Positions 14,234 through 25,434 of a stretch of DNA of 64,000 nt are shown in pieces (position 1 is the first letter of the stretch; each line of letters begins with the position of its first letter). The notes under the pieces were generated by a model, which worked only from the letters and a program-made list of their open reading frames with translations, was not told the DNA's origin and ran no database searches. A program made the position numbers and the translations under genes. The stretch comes from Metarhizium brunneum (lineage: Eukaryota > Ascomycota > Sordariomycetes > Hypocreales > Clavicipitaceae), in assembly GCF_013426205.1 (NCBI RefSeq), contig NC_089422.1:3720001-3784000 (forward strand). The letters are read 5' to 3'.

Positions 14234-15244
14234 TCAAACCCCACCCCCCGAAGCACTCACGTCGGCGTAAACGTCAAACCTCCTCTGCGAGCCCAGCGGA
14301 ATATTTTTCCTCGCCTCGCCGAGCACGCCACCATCAAGCTCCGCCTCGACAATCGTCTCCGTCTCCTCAGCCTCCGCGACTACCGTCGCCATGGGATCGA
14401 CAATCATGCTATGGCCCCAAGCGTTGTACGTGGCGCTCATGTCTCTGGCGGGACTACACATCGCCACGTAGATCTGGTTATCCACCGCCCTCCCCTGCGC
14501 CAGAAGCTTCCAATGCAGCGGGCCGGTGGTCAAGTTGAACGCCCCCGGGTAAATCAGCGCAAAGGCGCCCCTTCTCGCCGCAATCATGGCCAGCTCCGGG
14601 AACCGCACGTCGTAGCAGATGGCCACGGCCACGGTGCCGTACTCGGGCAAGTCGACCAGCGTGACCTTGTCCCCGGGGCTCAGGACGTCCGACTCGCGAA
14701 AGGTGATCTTGCCGGGGATGTCGATGTCGAAGAGGTGCACTTTTCGGTGGGAGCCCAGCAGGGCGCCGTCCGGGCCGAAGACCAGGCTCGTGTTGTAGTA
14801 CTTTTTGGTGTCGGGGCTGAATTCGGGGATCGAGCCCCCGACGAGGTAGACCTTGTTGTCGGCGGCCATGGCGGACAGGGCGTGGTAGGACGGGGCCTGC
14901 TCGGGGGCTGGCGGCGACGGGAGCAGGGTCTCTGCGTAGTCGGGGAAGTACTGGCACCCGTAGGGCGAGTTGAAGCACTCTGGGAGAACGACAATGTTGG
15001 ATCCTCGCGAGGCGGCGTGGGCGACCTGCGAGGCGGCGTGTTTTAGGTTGGCTGCTTTGTCGGTGCCCGAGGCGAGCTGGATGCAGGCCAGCTTGACGGG
15101 CTTTTTGAGCACGGATGACGACATTGTGCGGTGGCAATGGGTTTGAAGGAATGGCGATATGGACGGAATGGGGTTTGTTGAAAAGGTTGCTCCTATTCGG
15201 GTCAAGGTTTGGAGGTGTCGTCTCAGCGAGGGAGCTCGCATCAC
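14234..15244 (-). CDS. Carbon-nitrogen hydrolase, NIT2/NIT3-type omega-amidase
   Basis: Nitrilase-superfamily amidase, most like omega-amidase/deaminated-glutathione amidase, which hydrolyses alpha-ketoglutaramate-type amides during metabolite repair. It is a single intronless 336-codon frame. The catalytic triad is E89 (VVLPECFNSPYG), K168 (SHRKVHLFDIDIPGK) and C210 (VAICYDVRFPEL). The first 40 residues contain several Arg and no acidic residue (MMRAPSLRRHLQTLTRIGA), resembling a mitochondrial presequence. A second Met at residue 41 (MSSSVLKKPVKLACIQLAS) sits just before the hydrolase domain. The gene is divergent from the claudin-like gene at 15691 with 446 bp between starts. The long open frame on the opposite strand is a shadow of third-position GC bias. 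Confidence 0.93.
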   Translation of the reverse strand: MMRAPSLRRHLQTLTRIGATFSTNPIPSISPFLQTHCHRTMSSSVLKKPVKLACIQLASGTDKAANLKHAASQVAHAASRGSNIVVLPECFNSPYGCQYFPDYAETLLPSPPAPEQAPSYHALSAMAADNKVYLVGGSIPEFSPDTKKYYNTSLVFGPDGALLGSHRKVHLFDIDIPGKITFRESDVLSPGDKVTLVDLPEYGTVAVAICYDVRFPELAMIAARRGAFALIYPGAFNLTTGPLHWKLLAQGRAVDNQIYVAMCSPARDMSATYNAWGHSMIVDPMATVVAEAEETETIVEAELDGGVLGEARKNIPLGSQRRFDVYADVSASGGGV

Positions 15245-15690
15245 GTCTGGTTGGAAGTTGGAAGTTGGAGCTGGAGATTAACGTGGGGAGGGCCGTTGCG
15301 ATTGCGGAGGGGCGGGTGGTGACGGGTTAGTGGGGGTTTTTGGTGGAAGCTCAGTTCTTGGTACAGTCCAGGTCGTCGGGCTAATTGTAGAAAACCAGAC
15401 AGCTACATAGTACTTAGTATAACTCCATACGCCGTATTTACTGACGTAGGGTGACAGGTACCTAGTATGTAGCATTTGAAGGCCCAGAGGCGCTAGTCAC
15501 CAGCTCTTTCCTGCAGAGCCAGAGCCCACGGGCACGCATCCAATCGTCGCACGCAAACCGCACCAGGCAGACATTACTCCGTGATCACGATATCGATAAT
15601 CTGCCCCGACCGCCACGCAATCGCCGCCTGCAAACTTGCCTCTGTCAACGGCGTCTGCAACGCTCTCACCGTCCACAACACGCCGCAACC
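15245..15690. promoter_or_regulatory. Shared divergent promoter region
   Basis: A 446-bp gap between two outward-facing start codons, the amidase (-) and the claudin-like protein (+), so both promoters must lie here. No specific factor site was assigned. TACTCCGTG near 15574 is one base off the TACTCCGTA motif seen elsewhere. Confidence 0.5.
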
Positions 15691-16585
15691 ATGACTCGCG
15701 TCTACGTCTACTCATCGGCCCTGGTGGCCTTTGTAGCTGGTATGTCAATTATGCCTCCGTGACCTGTTTTCCTCGTCGGTGCATCTGCTGCCCCCCACAC
15801 CCACGTGATCACACGATGACGTCGTTGAAGCAGCTCGGAAGCGGCGCGAGGGCAAAGAAGAACAAACGACCGTCTTCAAGCTTTCGAATCCACTGCATCA
15901 ACTAATCATGATGATGGCCATGCTGAAACGGCAAGGAGGGTGAATTATACTGACGAAATGCAGCGACCGGCATGATTGTCGCATCCATCTTTATACCCAA
16001 CTGGGTTTCCTACTCCGTCACAACACCCAAGGGCGACGTCGTCGAAAAGCACATTGGCCTGCATAAGACGTGCTCAAACCTCAACAGCCCGACATGCAGG
16101 GAGTTCCCCACGGCTGAGTTGTGCCAGGCGGGCGAGCGATACTTTTGCGACATGTGGAAGACGGTCGGATTCATGGCTTCACTGGCCGCCATAATGTGCC
16201 TGGCCAGTCTCGTCTCCTTCCTGGTCGTCATGAAGGGCGGCAAATACAAGCGCGAAACGGGCTGGCCGTTGGTCGCAAGCATGCTTACCCTGGTGTCGGT
16301 TGTAGAGTTTGCCGTTATTTCGATTGTGGTGAGTTCCACACTCTCTGTTTCCCTCTTTCCCCTTTTCAAGTCATCATGACAGATAGCTGAGACAGCATCT
16401 AGGCATACCTGTTTGACCATGACGAACAATTTACCATCCCGGGTTGGAATCTCGACGTGTCATGGTATATCAGCACTGTTAGCGCGACTATTGCTCTTCT
16501 TGCAGCTGCAGGGCTGGCCGTATCTGCGTATCTGTTGTCGCCTGAAGGAGGTTACGAGTTCCTGGAGGATCCGATCGATGCTTGA
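15691..16585 (+). CDS. Four-span membrane protein, claudin/SUR7-PalI-like
   Basis: Probable plasma-membrane protein of the fungal claudin-like group (SUR7, PalI/Rim9, Dcv1). Three exons (15691-15739, 15964-16328, 16403-16585) give 198 residues. Four hydrophobic spans are seen: residues about 5-25, 85-108, 117-138 and 158-180. The loop after span 1 has the claudin-like pattern PNWVSY ... HIGLHKTC ... SPTC, with further cysteines before span 2. The C-terminal tail is short and acidic (EDPIDA). Subfamily cannot be settled by eye, so no symbol is given. Splice phases are consistent and no damage is seen. Confidence 0.8.
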
Positions 16586-17178
16586 GCCATGAGACGTATG
16601 GATACTCACCACTAATATCAAGTATGCTTGCATTGCGAGCCTTGGCGAAGGAGTTGAGCTTTTTCCGTGTGTTTGTTCTCCGATGTACATATACTAGGGT
16701 ATCGTGATTTGAAGGGGTGTCGAAGAAGGTGCCGTATTTTTCGCTGGAGTTTTCACCTGCCATGGTGCGGTTCGTTTGATACGACAATAATATATGAAAG
16801 ACTGAGCACTACTTCCCATTCTGAGTGAAGCCGAAGTAGTGGATGGCCCCTCACAAGCGTGGTTCACACCACCTTGGTAGTGTACTTTGCACTCGCTGAT
16901 GCAAAGATAGCAAAGATAGCATAACCCTACTGCGAGGAGCAATGAACGACGCACGTAGCCCATCTCGTCGGAGCTCCCCGTTTGCGTCCCGCTGCGGGGT
17001 GACATGCGCTGCGGACAGAACAAAAACGTGGGGTGAGAGATTGACACCATCACTTGAACCTCACCTGCCTTGCTTCGAGTGGGATAGGAATATATCCCAC
17101 CACAATCATTGTCAAAAAACAACCCCTCTCCCCAGGACCACCCGGCTGGTTTCCAAACAACCCAGTGCAGCCACCACC
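16586..17178. other. Intergenic, promoter of the PhyH-like gene
   Basis: No gene seen. The frame of the downstream gene is open upstream to an ATG at 16942, but the added peptide is low-complexity and unlike the family, so it is treated as leader. Confidence 0.6.
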
Positions 17179-18114
17179 ATGACGGCCCCCGGCCTCACCG
17201 CGGAACAACTCGCATCCTTCCAGCAGAACGGCTACCTCATCATCCGCGACGCCCTCGCGCCGTCGACGGTCAAGTCCCTCCTCGACGAGACACACGCCCT
17301 CCTCACCAGCTTCTCCCTCAAGGACCACCCGCTCACGCGCTTCTCCACGGGCGAAACGACGGACCACGTCGGCGACGAGTACTTCCTCACGTCGGGCGAC
17401 AAGATCCGCTTCTTCTTCGAGGAGGACGCCTTCGACGCCGCCGGCACCCTGACCAAGCCGCCGGCCAAGGCCATCAACAAGATCGGCCACGGCCTGCACG
17501 CCCTCTCCCGGCCCTTTGCTCGCCTCATCGACGACGGCCCTGCGCTCCGCCACGCCGGCGAGCTCAGCCCCGCCGACGTCGCCCGCTCCCTGGGCTACCG
17601 GGACCCCCGGTGCCTCCAGAGCATGGTCATCTGCAAGCAGCCCGAGATTGGGGCTGCCGTGCCGCCGCACCAGGACTCGACCTTTCTGTACACGGACCCC
17701 CCCAGCGCCACGGGCTTCTGGTACGCGCTCGAGGACGCGACCCTGGAGAACGGCTGCCTGAGCTTCCTGCCCGGGTCGCAGCGCTGGGCGCCCGTCGGGA
17801 AGAGACTGGTGCGGAAGGCGGGCGGCGTCGGCACCGAGATGGTCGACAACGAGGGGACGAGGTTTCCCGACGGGGGCGAGCACGGCCGGGAGCCGTCGGC
17901 CGGCGCGGAGGCGGGGGAGTATGTGCCCGGCGAGGTCAGGGCCGGCGACTTGGTCTTGATTCACGGCAACTTGTTGCACAAGAGTGAGAGGAATACCAGC
18001 TTGAAGGGGAGGATCATTTATACGTTTCACATCATCGAGGCCGAGGGGACCGAGTACGATGAGAGAAACTGGCTGCAGCCGCCAGAGGCGGGCTTTACGA
18101 AATTGTATTCATAG
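17179..18114 (+). CDS. Phytanoyl-CoA dioxygenase family protein (PHYHD1-like)
   Basis: Fe(II)/2-oxoglutarate-dependent oxygenase of the PhyH family, intronless, 311 residues. The N-terminal segment EQLASFQQNGYLIIRDAL is the usual opening of the fold. The iron ligands are H164 and D166 (PPHQDSTFLYTDPPSATG) and H267 (LLHKSERNTS). R278 in KGRIIYTFH is the expected 2-oxoglutarate anchor. The pattern resembles human PHYHD1 more than the peroxisomal phytanoyl-CoA hydroxylase. The C-terminus is KLYS; no clear PTS1 is present, so cytosolic location is inferred. The substrate is unknown. An Ala/Gly/Glu-rich insertion lies at about residues 228-252. The gene is convergent with the WKF-domain gene. Confidence 0.9.
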   Translation: MTAPGLTAEQLASFQQNGYLIIRDALAPSTVKSLLDETHALLTSFSLKDHPLTRFSTGETTDHVGDEYFLTSGDKIRFFFEEDAFDAAGTLTKPPAKAINKIGHGLHALSRPFARLIDDGPALRHAGELSPADVARSLGYRDPRCLQSMVICKQPEIGAAVPPHQDSTFLYTDPPSATGFWYALEDATLENGCLSFLPGSQRWAPVGKRLVRKAGGVGTEMVDNEGTRFPDGGEHGREPSAGAEAGEYVPGEVRAGDLVLIHGNLLHKSERNTSLKGRIIYTFHIIEAEGTEYDERNWLQPPEAGFTKLYS

Positions 18115-18458
18115 GGTGCGGCAGGAAGAACAGAAGAAAAAAAAAATATACGGCATGGTTGGCTTCCATGATTTGTGTTTTGTCAAGCTAGACATGGTGA
18201 GTTCCCTGAAACAACAGACGTATAATTGTAGACAAAGTCTAGTCTTCGCATTGCTGCTCTATACTGTTTTTTGTTTTCCCCTTCAAGCCCGCTAACCCCC
18301 CTCCCATACACAAACCTACTCGTCCACGCAACATTTGGGTATCTATCTATTGCCCTCCCGTGACAATTTGCAAATGCCAAAATGGTACAGTCTAAATTCC
18401 CTGCAAACGATTTTTGGTCTCATACATCCCGTGAGGGCTTTTGCATCTCATACATGAT
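18115..18458. other. Convergent intergenic spacer
   Basis: Shared 3' flank of the PhyH-like gene (+) and the WKF-domain gene (-). Nothing else was recognised. Confidence 0.6.
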
Positions 18459-19682
18459 CTAATCGTCATTGTCTGCGCTGTCGTCATCCGAGTCCGACTC
18501 GTCGGCCGAAGAGGACGAAGAGGACGACGAGCTGCTGGATGATTCGTACCCGTCGTCTTCCTGGGCCACGGCCTCATCATCATCGTCCGAGTCCGAGGAG
18601 TCCGAGTCTTCAGAAGAGCTGCTGCTTGAGCCAGAGTCGCTGTCCGACTCTGATTCTGAACTGCTGCTGTCATCCGCGTTGATGCGTATTTTTCGTCGGC
18701 GCTTGGCTGTCCCGTCGTTCAGCTTCAGTTGCTTTGCGCCATCCGCCCTGTTCAATGTGTGGTTGTCATTGGTGGTGAAGGTGTTGTCTGAAGATTGCGT
18801 GGTCTGGCTGGTGTCCGTCTGCTCTCCGTCTGATAGCTCATCGAGGATGATTTCCGCTCGCAGTCGCTTGACGACGCGGCGGATAATGACATTTTCGGCC
18901 CCAGAAGATGCAACAAATTCAACTTCGTCATAGCCCTTTCGCTTTTTCCCGATATGCTGGCGGCTCAGGAAGTCGGACAATAGATTCATGTATGTTTCGT
19001 GTTTGGCATCGGCTTCCTTTGTGCCCTCTGGGAACCCCGAAGGGCCATCCGCAATGTCCTTTGCTTTTACTTCCATAGCAGTCTCTCGCAGCCTCGTCCG
19101 CACAAATCCTTTCAGGTCGCGTATATACTCATAGAAAGTGGCAATGTCTGCAGCAGGGATATCATCGGCGTTGAATACCCGGTCGATGAGAAGAGACTGG
19201 AAATTCTTGTTGAACTTCCAAGCCTCACGAGCTGTTTTCCACTGTTGGAGGTAATCAAGAGCGGGCTTGATGTCCTTGGGGGTGGCAGGCGGCGGCTTCT
19301 TGGTAGGGCCTTTGTTCTTCTTTGAGCTGGCAGGTTTGGGCTTGGTCGAGTCGGGTGTTGCGGACGCGGTTCCGTTCTTTGTCGGAGTGTGTCCAAATGT
19401 GACCTTTTTGGTTTCTTTCTTGAGACTTGTCTTGCTGTCGACACTCGGGGGAGACTGATCGTCCTTTCGAGCCTTTTTAATGGCGTGCGATGACTCCGTG
19501 GCCGGCGGGGCTTCGCTCTTTCTTTTGTTCGACTGGGCTTCACGCTTGGTGCTGCTTGGATGCCCAACCGACAGGGTGCCACCACTGGCAGCATCTGTTG
19601 CAGCGCTGGGCTGCTTGAGCTTGAGGCCCAATCGCTTCCAGGCTGGCACCTGCTGAGATGCTGTGCTCTGAGACGACGTCAT
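18459..19682 (-). CDS. WKF-domain nuclear protein with acidic Ser/Asp tail
   Basis: Intronless, 407 residues. A conserved WKF domain (C7orf50-like family) spans roughly residues 145-205: the naming motif is AWKFNKNFQSLL at about 154-165, followed by FYEYIRDLKGFVRTRLRE. The flanks are Lys/Ser/Pro-rich with several basic clusters (KRKSEAPP, KKARKDDQ, AKRRRKIRI) that could direct nuclear or nucleolar import. The last 60 residues are almost only Ser, Asp and Glu. The family is linked to nucleolar/ribosome-biogenesis functions in other eukaryotes; the exact role is not known to me. The start at 19682 is the first ATG of a frame that is open further upstream only from a GTG. The gene is divergent from the proteasome gene, 968 bp away. 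Confidence 0.85.
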   Translation of the reverse strand: MTSSQSTASQQVPAWKRLGLKLKQPSAATDAASGGTLSVGHPSSTKREAQSNKRKSEAPPATESSHAIKKARKDDQSPPSVDSKTSLKKETKKVTFGHTPTKNGTASATPDSTKPKPASSKKNKGPTKKPPPATPKDIKPALDYLQQWKTAREAWKFNKNFQSLLIDRVFNADDIPAADIATFYEYIRDLKGFVRTRLRETAMEVKAKDIADGPSGFPEGTKEADAKHETYMNLLSDFLSRQHIGKKRKGYDEVEFVASSGAENVIIRRVVKRLRAEIILDELSDGEQTDTSQTTQSSDNTFTTNDNHTLNRADGAKQLKLNDGTAKRRRKIRINADDSSSSESESDSDSGSSSSSSEDSDSSDSDDDDEAVAQEDDGYESSSSSSSSSSSSADESDSDDDSADNDD

Positions 19683-20650
19683 TTTTGCTTGGGTCGAAAT
19701 CTTGGAAATTTTCCCGTCGTGGTTGTGAAAGTGAGGCAAGCGGGTGGATTGGAGGCAGGCCGGAGAAAATTGGCACACAGACCTGCGGGATCGCAAACGC
19801 AGGCGGTCAGGTCTGCAGCACACGTTGCTCTGCTCAGAATTTTCTAGTAATGCCCAGTAAGGCGAGATCTTGACACCTCGTGGCTTTCCGATCCTGCCAG
19901 AATCTCTCTGGTGCCTCCCACACGCTGGGAGCTGATGTTGTTGCAATGCGGAAGCTGGCCTTGGGTGCGACACTGATGAGGTTGCAACTTTTTTCTGGGT
20001 CAGATCAAGACGGCCTCTGCCGACCCGTTTTGAAGACCTGGTACGGAGTCACTTGCGCCTTGGGTCTCTTGGTCCCCCTCTTGTTGTTTTGCGTGGCTGG
20101 GTGACGGCAGCACCTAAAACGTCTCTCGTCCACCCAAAACGGACCAGAAAATATAAACAGTATTACTTATAAATCCTGCCAGCGGCTCGCCATTGTTTCA
20201 CACGTTTCCCACAACTTACAGAACAGCACTGCGTTGGGCAGCAAGTGTCGTTGCTGACTGCGGACGAGTGGAGTAGAGGGCAGTTTGACACGCACTCAGA
20301 CTTGATCAATATTGAAGATTGATGGGACCTGAAGTCCCCACTGCGAGTCTGGGCCTAGTTTGGCTCGTCCTAGTGTCCCTTGCTGCCTCAGGCTTCAACT
20401 TGCAATCGGCCAAGGCATTCGCTTGGCCTCTGCCTGCGAGCTTCCGTTGCCTTGTGCGGCTCCAAGTGCTCTAGGCAAGCTCATGCTAACGTAACGCGTC
20501 CATATTACAATCGACAAGCTCCATCACCGCCATCACGCACCCAGCAGTCTATCCCTCCCATCCGACCTGCCACTCGCTCTGAGCCTCCTCCGAATACTCA
20601 ATCAACATATCCAGTCGTCTCGCCCTGCGCAGGGCCTCTGATCATCCGCA
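19683..20650. promoter_or_regulatory. Divergent promoter region
   Basis: A 968-bp interval between the outward-facing WKF-domain and proteasome alpha-1 genes. It must contain both promoters. A near-match to the TACGGAGTA motif (TACGGAGTC) is at about 20042. No proteasome-type control element was identified with confidence. Confidence 0.45.
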
Positions 20651-21696
20651 ATGTCTGGTTCGTTCTCCCACGCCGGAGCTTCAACGCCCTCTAGATAAAG
20701 AGCTGTGCAAAGACCTAACCTTGACTTGTAAACAGCCAGCGCCTATGACCGACACATTACCATCTTCTCCGACAATGGTCGACTATACCAAGTCGGTACG
20801 TTTCGCATCGAAAAACCCTCTTCACCAAACCCTGCCATTCAGCGTAGTCGACTCGTCGAATGACCTCGCTGACCTGTGTAGAATATGCCTTCAAGGCCAT
20901 CACCGCAGCGAACATCATGTCAGTAGGCGTCCGAGGAAAGGATTGCGCTGTCGTGCTGTCGCAAAAGAAGGTGCCGGTAAGAGTCGAAGGCCTGTGTCGT
21001 GTCGTCATCAGCTGCAATATGCTAAAACAGCGTGGCAGGACAAGCTCATCGACCCCACGTCGGTCTCGCACATCTTCCAGATTTCTCCATCAGTCGGCTG
21101 CGTCATTACGGGCTCCATTGCCGACGCCAGGGCATTTGCCCAGAGAGCCCAGGGTGAGGCCGCTGAGTTCCGATACAAGTTTGGGTACGAGATGCCTGCC
21201 GATGTGCTTGCCAAGCGTTTGGCCAACATCAGCCAAGTATACACGCAGAGAGTGCGTATTCCAATGCTTCGGGTCCGAGTATCAATCTGTTTCTGACTTT
21301 GTATTGCAGGCATACATGCGTCCCTACGGTGTTGCTACAACCATCATTTCCCTCGATTCCGAGTTTGGCCCTCAGCTCTACAAGTGCGATCCTGCCGGAT
21401 ATTACATTGGATACAAGGGCACCGCAGCTGGTCCTAAGCAACAGGAGGCCTTGAATCACCTGGAGAAGAAACTGCGCAACAAGGATTGTGCCGAGGGCAC
21501 GTGGGAGGATGTTGTGGAGCTGGCCATCACAACATTGAGCACAGTCCTGAGCATGGATTTCAAAAAGGGGGAGATTGAGATTGGCATCTGCGGCGGTCCT
21601 CGTACTGATGGAAAGGAGGGTACCAATGCGGCTTTCCGGATGCTCACCGAGGACGAGATTGACGAGAGACTACAAGCCATTGCGGAGAAGGATTAG
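20651..21696 (+). CDS. 20S proteasome subunit alpha-1 (Scl1/PSMA6 type)
   Basis: Structural alpha-ring subunit of the 20S proteasome core. Exons 20736-20795, 20882-20976, 21039-21251 and 21310-21696 join in phase. A 7-nt first exon (20651-20657, ATGTCTG with donor GTTCGT) is proposed because the remaining exons need exactly one extra base and because it yields [14 protein letters not shown]. The total is 253 residues. Diagnostic stretches are [19 protein letters not shown] (the alpha-subunit signature), [29 protein letters not shown] and [17 protein letters not shown], all typical of alpha-1 rather than other alpha subunits. The N-terminal catalytic Thr of beta subunits is absent, as expected. 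The first exon is the least certain part. Confidence 0.93.
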
Positions 21697-24600
21697 TTGG
21701 ACTTGATAGGCGGTCTGCGGGAGATGAGGCGTTGTACAATATACCTTCTAATAGAAGAAACGGCATGAAATCTCGAGGAATACTTGATGAAACGGGGCGA
21801 AAGTGAAGCCGTATCAACGGCTGTGGTGTGTCATGAGGACTCTTATGTGCGCTTGCCCGGTTAGAAGACGCTGCATTGGATGCCTGGCTGGCCGCGCATC
21901 TGTGTCTGTTGACGTGTCAGCCATGTGGAGTTATGAAGAGTAAGGTGTAGGCTTCTTAGCAGCCGGTTTTTATGAGGCCAGAAGTAGTGGTCGAACTATT
22001 TCTGGAGTAGCTCATAACACTTTTATCGGGAAGAAAGTGCACGTGTCGTCAACAACGTTTGGCCTCGTTGTCGATGAAACTGAGTGATGTCTGAGATTTT
22101 CCAGGACTTTGTTGGTGAGTAACTGGGATGAAGGTACGTCCAGTCGACTTGAAATATGAGAGGGTGAAGTTGGGGGTTGTAAGTGATGGTTGTAGGATTG
22201 GCTACCCTATAGCTTTTCGGGTGTCCTTGTGTAAGTAAACTGCGCGGACATAGGCACATCAATTGATAGGCTACTCCCAAGCTTGGCATGGCATGGTAAA
22301 ACAGAAGAAAGAAAGGGGCATGTACTGTTTCCCCTTTGTTCTCCCCTCTTGTAATCCTCGGAAATCTTTCCACAGGGCCCAATGGTGAATTTGTTCCGCA
22401 CGCATACTGTCGGCCCGGAAAACAGTTCCCTGGCGGCCGTCAGTCTCAAGCCGCCGAGATGAACTATCGAATTGCCAATGCATGACCCCAGACGGAAGCG
22501 GTGCAGCCAACGGAACATTGCACGGCCACGACGCCCAGGCACATGCCGAGAATGGCTGGCTGGACCAGTCTGGTGACTGTCTAGCATCCGGAAAGGCCTC
22601 CGGTCTTGTACTTAAGTACTGTATGTACGTACTTGTTGGCTTGACAGCAAACCTGCAGCCCTCAGCCCTGCCGCGGTGGCCTCTGCAACCAGCTCGCAAC
22701 AGCCGCATGACGCAAGGCAGTCATCATCAATGACCACCTTGAGACAAAATGTCAAGTCATTGACTGCATGTCGCTGCAGCGGGATCCCGTTGATTGGCCG
22801 GACAGCACTTCAGGGCAGGACAGGGCCGGACAAGCCCGACATGGAGCCTCTCTCCATCAGCGGGCCGGAGCAGGCTGTCAGGTCAACGGTTGCATGTGCT
22901 CCTTTGGGACAGAGCCTCTTCTGCCCAAGAGACCGGAGGGTGTACGGGGGAAGGGCCTTCCAGCTGGACAGGGATCGCTGTTGCTTAAAAATACAGACGC
23001 ATGCATACATATGCGAGATTGTGCGTTGCAGACGGGCAAAACATCCGCGATGCGCCATGTGATGCTACTGCTACCCGCTGCGAGGGACCTTGAATCCGAC
23101 TCTGCACCCGGTGCGACGACGGCTCGAACAAAGTTTCCGAGAGGGCAAAAAAAATAAAAGAAAATTAAAAAAATGAAAAAAGAATAAAACGGTGTTTTAG
23201 ATATATTTTTTTCTCGGGACATGGTGAGGTAGGCCACGCCTCGTCTATCAGCATTAAAGTATTGACGGTTCATTTGGCCCCATCCGCCAATCATCTTGCA
23301 CCGCGGGGGGGAACCAGTCGTGCACTCTCGGAGTTTTACCTCGTGAATTGTCATTTGCGAGACAACCCGCCCTTGTTGTAGCCGGTTCGCTTAAATCCGA
23401 ACAAAAAAAAAAAAAAAAAGAGGCACCGGAAACAATCTCACCCCGCGTACGTACGTAGTACCTGCTTGCGAGGCGCCAGGTCTCGCCAGGCTGTCGAAGC
23501 TAAATCGGTGATGCAGACGCCCGGGATGGTAGCGAACGACCACGGCGCGGGGAATGTGAAATTATCGCCGACTGACATGGATCCAAGGTTGCCGAACGAC
23601 GTCTGCTTGCGAATGTTTCTTTTTTCCCTTTGCCCCGGGTATGTTTGCCGGATCTCCTCCGTGACGAGTTTCTTTGCTCGCCAACAACATACAAAGAAAC
23701 GCTACGGAGTATGGAGTAGAGGCTCTAGATCCGTCCCTGATACCCACATCTGGGGGAGTGACATATCGCCGGCTTGTCGATCCAATCGTGGCGGCCCGGT
23801 TGGAAATTTCGCCCAATTTCGTTGCACGGGAACTTTTTTTCTTTCTCCTGTGTTAGCATGTACTAGTATTCCCAATGCCTTGGATGCAGGCCGACCCCCC
23901 CCTGGTCTGGCATTTGGCAAGGTCTCAAAACCAAGGAGCCAGTTAAAGCCATCGGGGCGAGCTCCGAGTCTGGCTGGGAAGTTGGGATGAACGACGCATC
24001 TCGACGCCCTTGTCCTCGGTAGTCCGTACCCTTTTTTTTTTTTTTTCGTTGCAGGCAGTTGGGAGCCCGAGGCATCGTTACACAAGTAGAGACAAGAAAA
24101 GAAGCGTGGCAGGCATGGCCTCACGAGGCTCGACGTGACACACCGCATGCGCACCTTGCATCGCATTTCAGCAGGACCACGTTTTTTCTGTCGTGCGTCT
24201 TACATACATCCAGGTACGTCTCTCGTCTCCGGAATAATGGGGACATGTCATAGCCATGGCATGGCCTTGCTCGATGCCATTGAACGGTTGTAAGTGACTA
24301 GTCATGACGCTGTTTCTCACGCCTCGGCGGTATTACGCATTATTCATCCAGGGCCAGTCTTGCCGTCGGTTGAGACAAGCCCGCATTAGCAATCGTCACC
24401 ATCAAGACAAGTTTGCCGCTGGCTTCTTTCTTTCTTTCTTTCTTTTTTTCCTTGAAGAGATCCCATCCCCCAGCACAGTGGGGCCTGCCAATTCCCACCC
24501 GTCCAATAGTAGATCGTAATGTTGCGTCAACGCCCCCCCGCGGGGCAAAATCCAACACACCCCCCCGTCAAGAACCCAATTCCGCCATTCTCCGAATTTA

Positions 24601-24750
24601 ACCTCACGTCAACAAAAACCACAAAGACGCATCGCCCTGCTCGCTGCCCGTCCACTAGCCCTATCGATAGACTGCTCCCTCACCCGTCAAATCAGACGCC
24701 ATCCCGACTCTCTCGCTCCCGCATACACAACGTCCCCCCCTCCACCCACA
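21697..24750. other. 3.05-kb gene-poor region with homopolymer runs
   Basis: No gene supported. It holds an A-rich tract around 23143-23210, a run of 17 A at 23403-23419, a run of 15 T at 24032-24046, a CTTT microsatellite near 24426-24449, and one exact TACGGAGTA at 23703. Confidence 0.6.
24426..24449. repeat. CTTT microsatellite
   Basis: Four consecutive CTTT units followed by a T run. It lies in the upstream region of the TMEM234-like gene, about 300 bp before its start. Confidence 0.8.
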
Positions 24751-25434
24751 ATGCAGGACGACAAGCCCCCCGTCATCAACTACGTCGTCAGCTTCATCCT
24801 CGTCGGGCTCGCCTGGGGCCTCACGACGCCCTTCATCCGCCGCGCCGCGCGCGCCCACCACCCGCCTCCGCATCCCACGCTGCACCTGGACTCCGTCAAG
24901 AACCACTGGCTGCGGAGCAGGCTGTACGGCGCATTCTTCGCCGTCGCCGACCTCTTGCGGAACCCGAGATACGCCCTTCCCCTGCTCTTGAACTTGACCG
25001 GCAGCATATGGTTCTTCCTCCTCATTGGACACGCCGGTATGCCATTGATTCTTCCGCATTGCCCTCTGGTCCTTTTTCTCCGTTCCTGCCCGCCACGTAG
25101 TTTACCCCTTTTTTTTTTACTTTACTCTTCCTTTTTTCTTCTTTTTGCCACACGACAATTCATGTATACCCGCTCTCAACGACCAGTATCGGAACTAAAC
25201 ATCACGTGTTTGTAGAGCTGAGCTTGACGGTTCCTATTGTCAACACCATGGCCTTTCTTTTCACTGTTCTAGGCGAATGGTATGTCGAGGGCAAAGTCAT
25301 TAGCAGAGGTGAGACGACTATCCCCTTTTATTGCTATTCAAAAGACGCTCATTCACTCACCACATATAGACACGGGCGTGGGAATGGTACTTTCCCTTGT
25401 TGGAATTGCGCTATGTGTTCAGAGTAAATCTTGA
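24751..25434 (+). CDS. TMEM234-family small membrane protein
   Basis: Three exons (24751-25036, 25216-25308, 25370-25434) join in phase to 147 residues. Four hydrophobic segments are visible, at about residues 9-26, 78-95, 99-117 and 126-143. The central signature LPLLLNLTGSIWFFLLIGHA, followed after splicing by ELSLTVPIVNTMAFLFTVLG, matches TMEM234/EamA-like half-transporters. The last span is VGMVLSLVGIALCVQS. Function is poorly known in fungi; family membership is well supported, membrane location follows from it, and transport activity would be speculation. The downstream neighbour is convergent, 619 bp away. Confidence 0.85.

Noticed and set aside
14204..15046. 280-codon frame on the + strand
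   Set aside because: Antisense shadow of the NIT-type amidase; the product is low-complexity Arg/Gly/Val and arises from strong third-position GC bias.
17050..18030. 326-codon frame on the - strand
   Set aside because: Antisense shadow of the PhyH-like gene, again from GC-biased third positions, with no domain.
19683..19973. 97-codon N-terminal extension of the WKF-domain protein
   Set aside because: Opens only with GTG and has no Met; most likely 5' leader.
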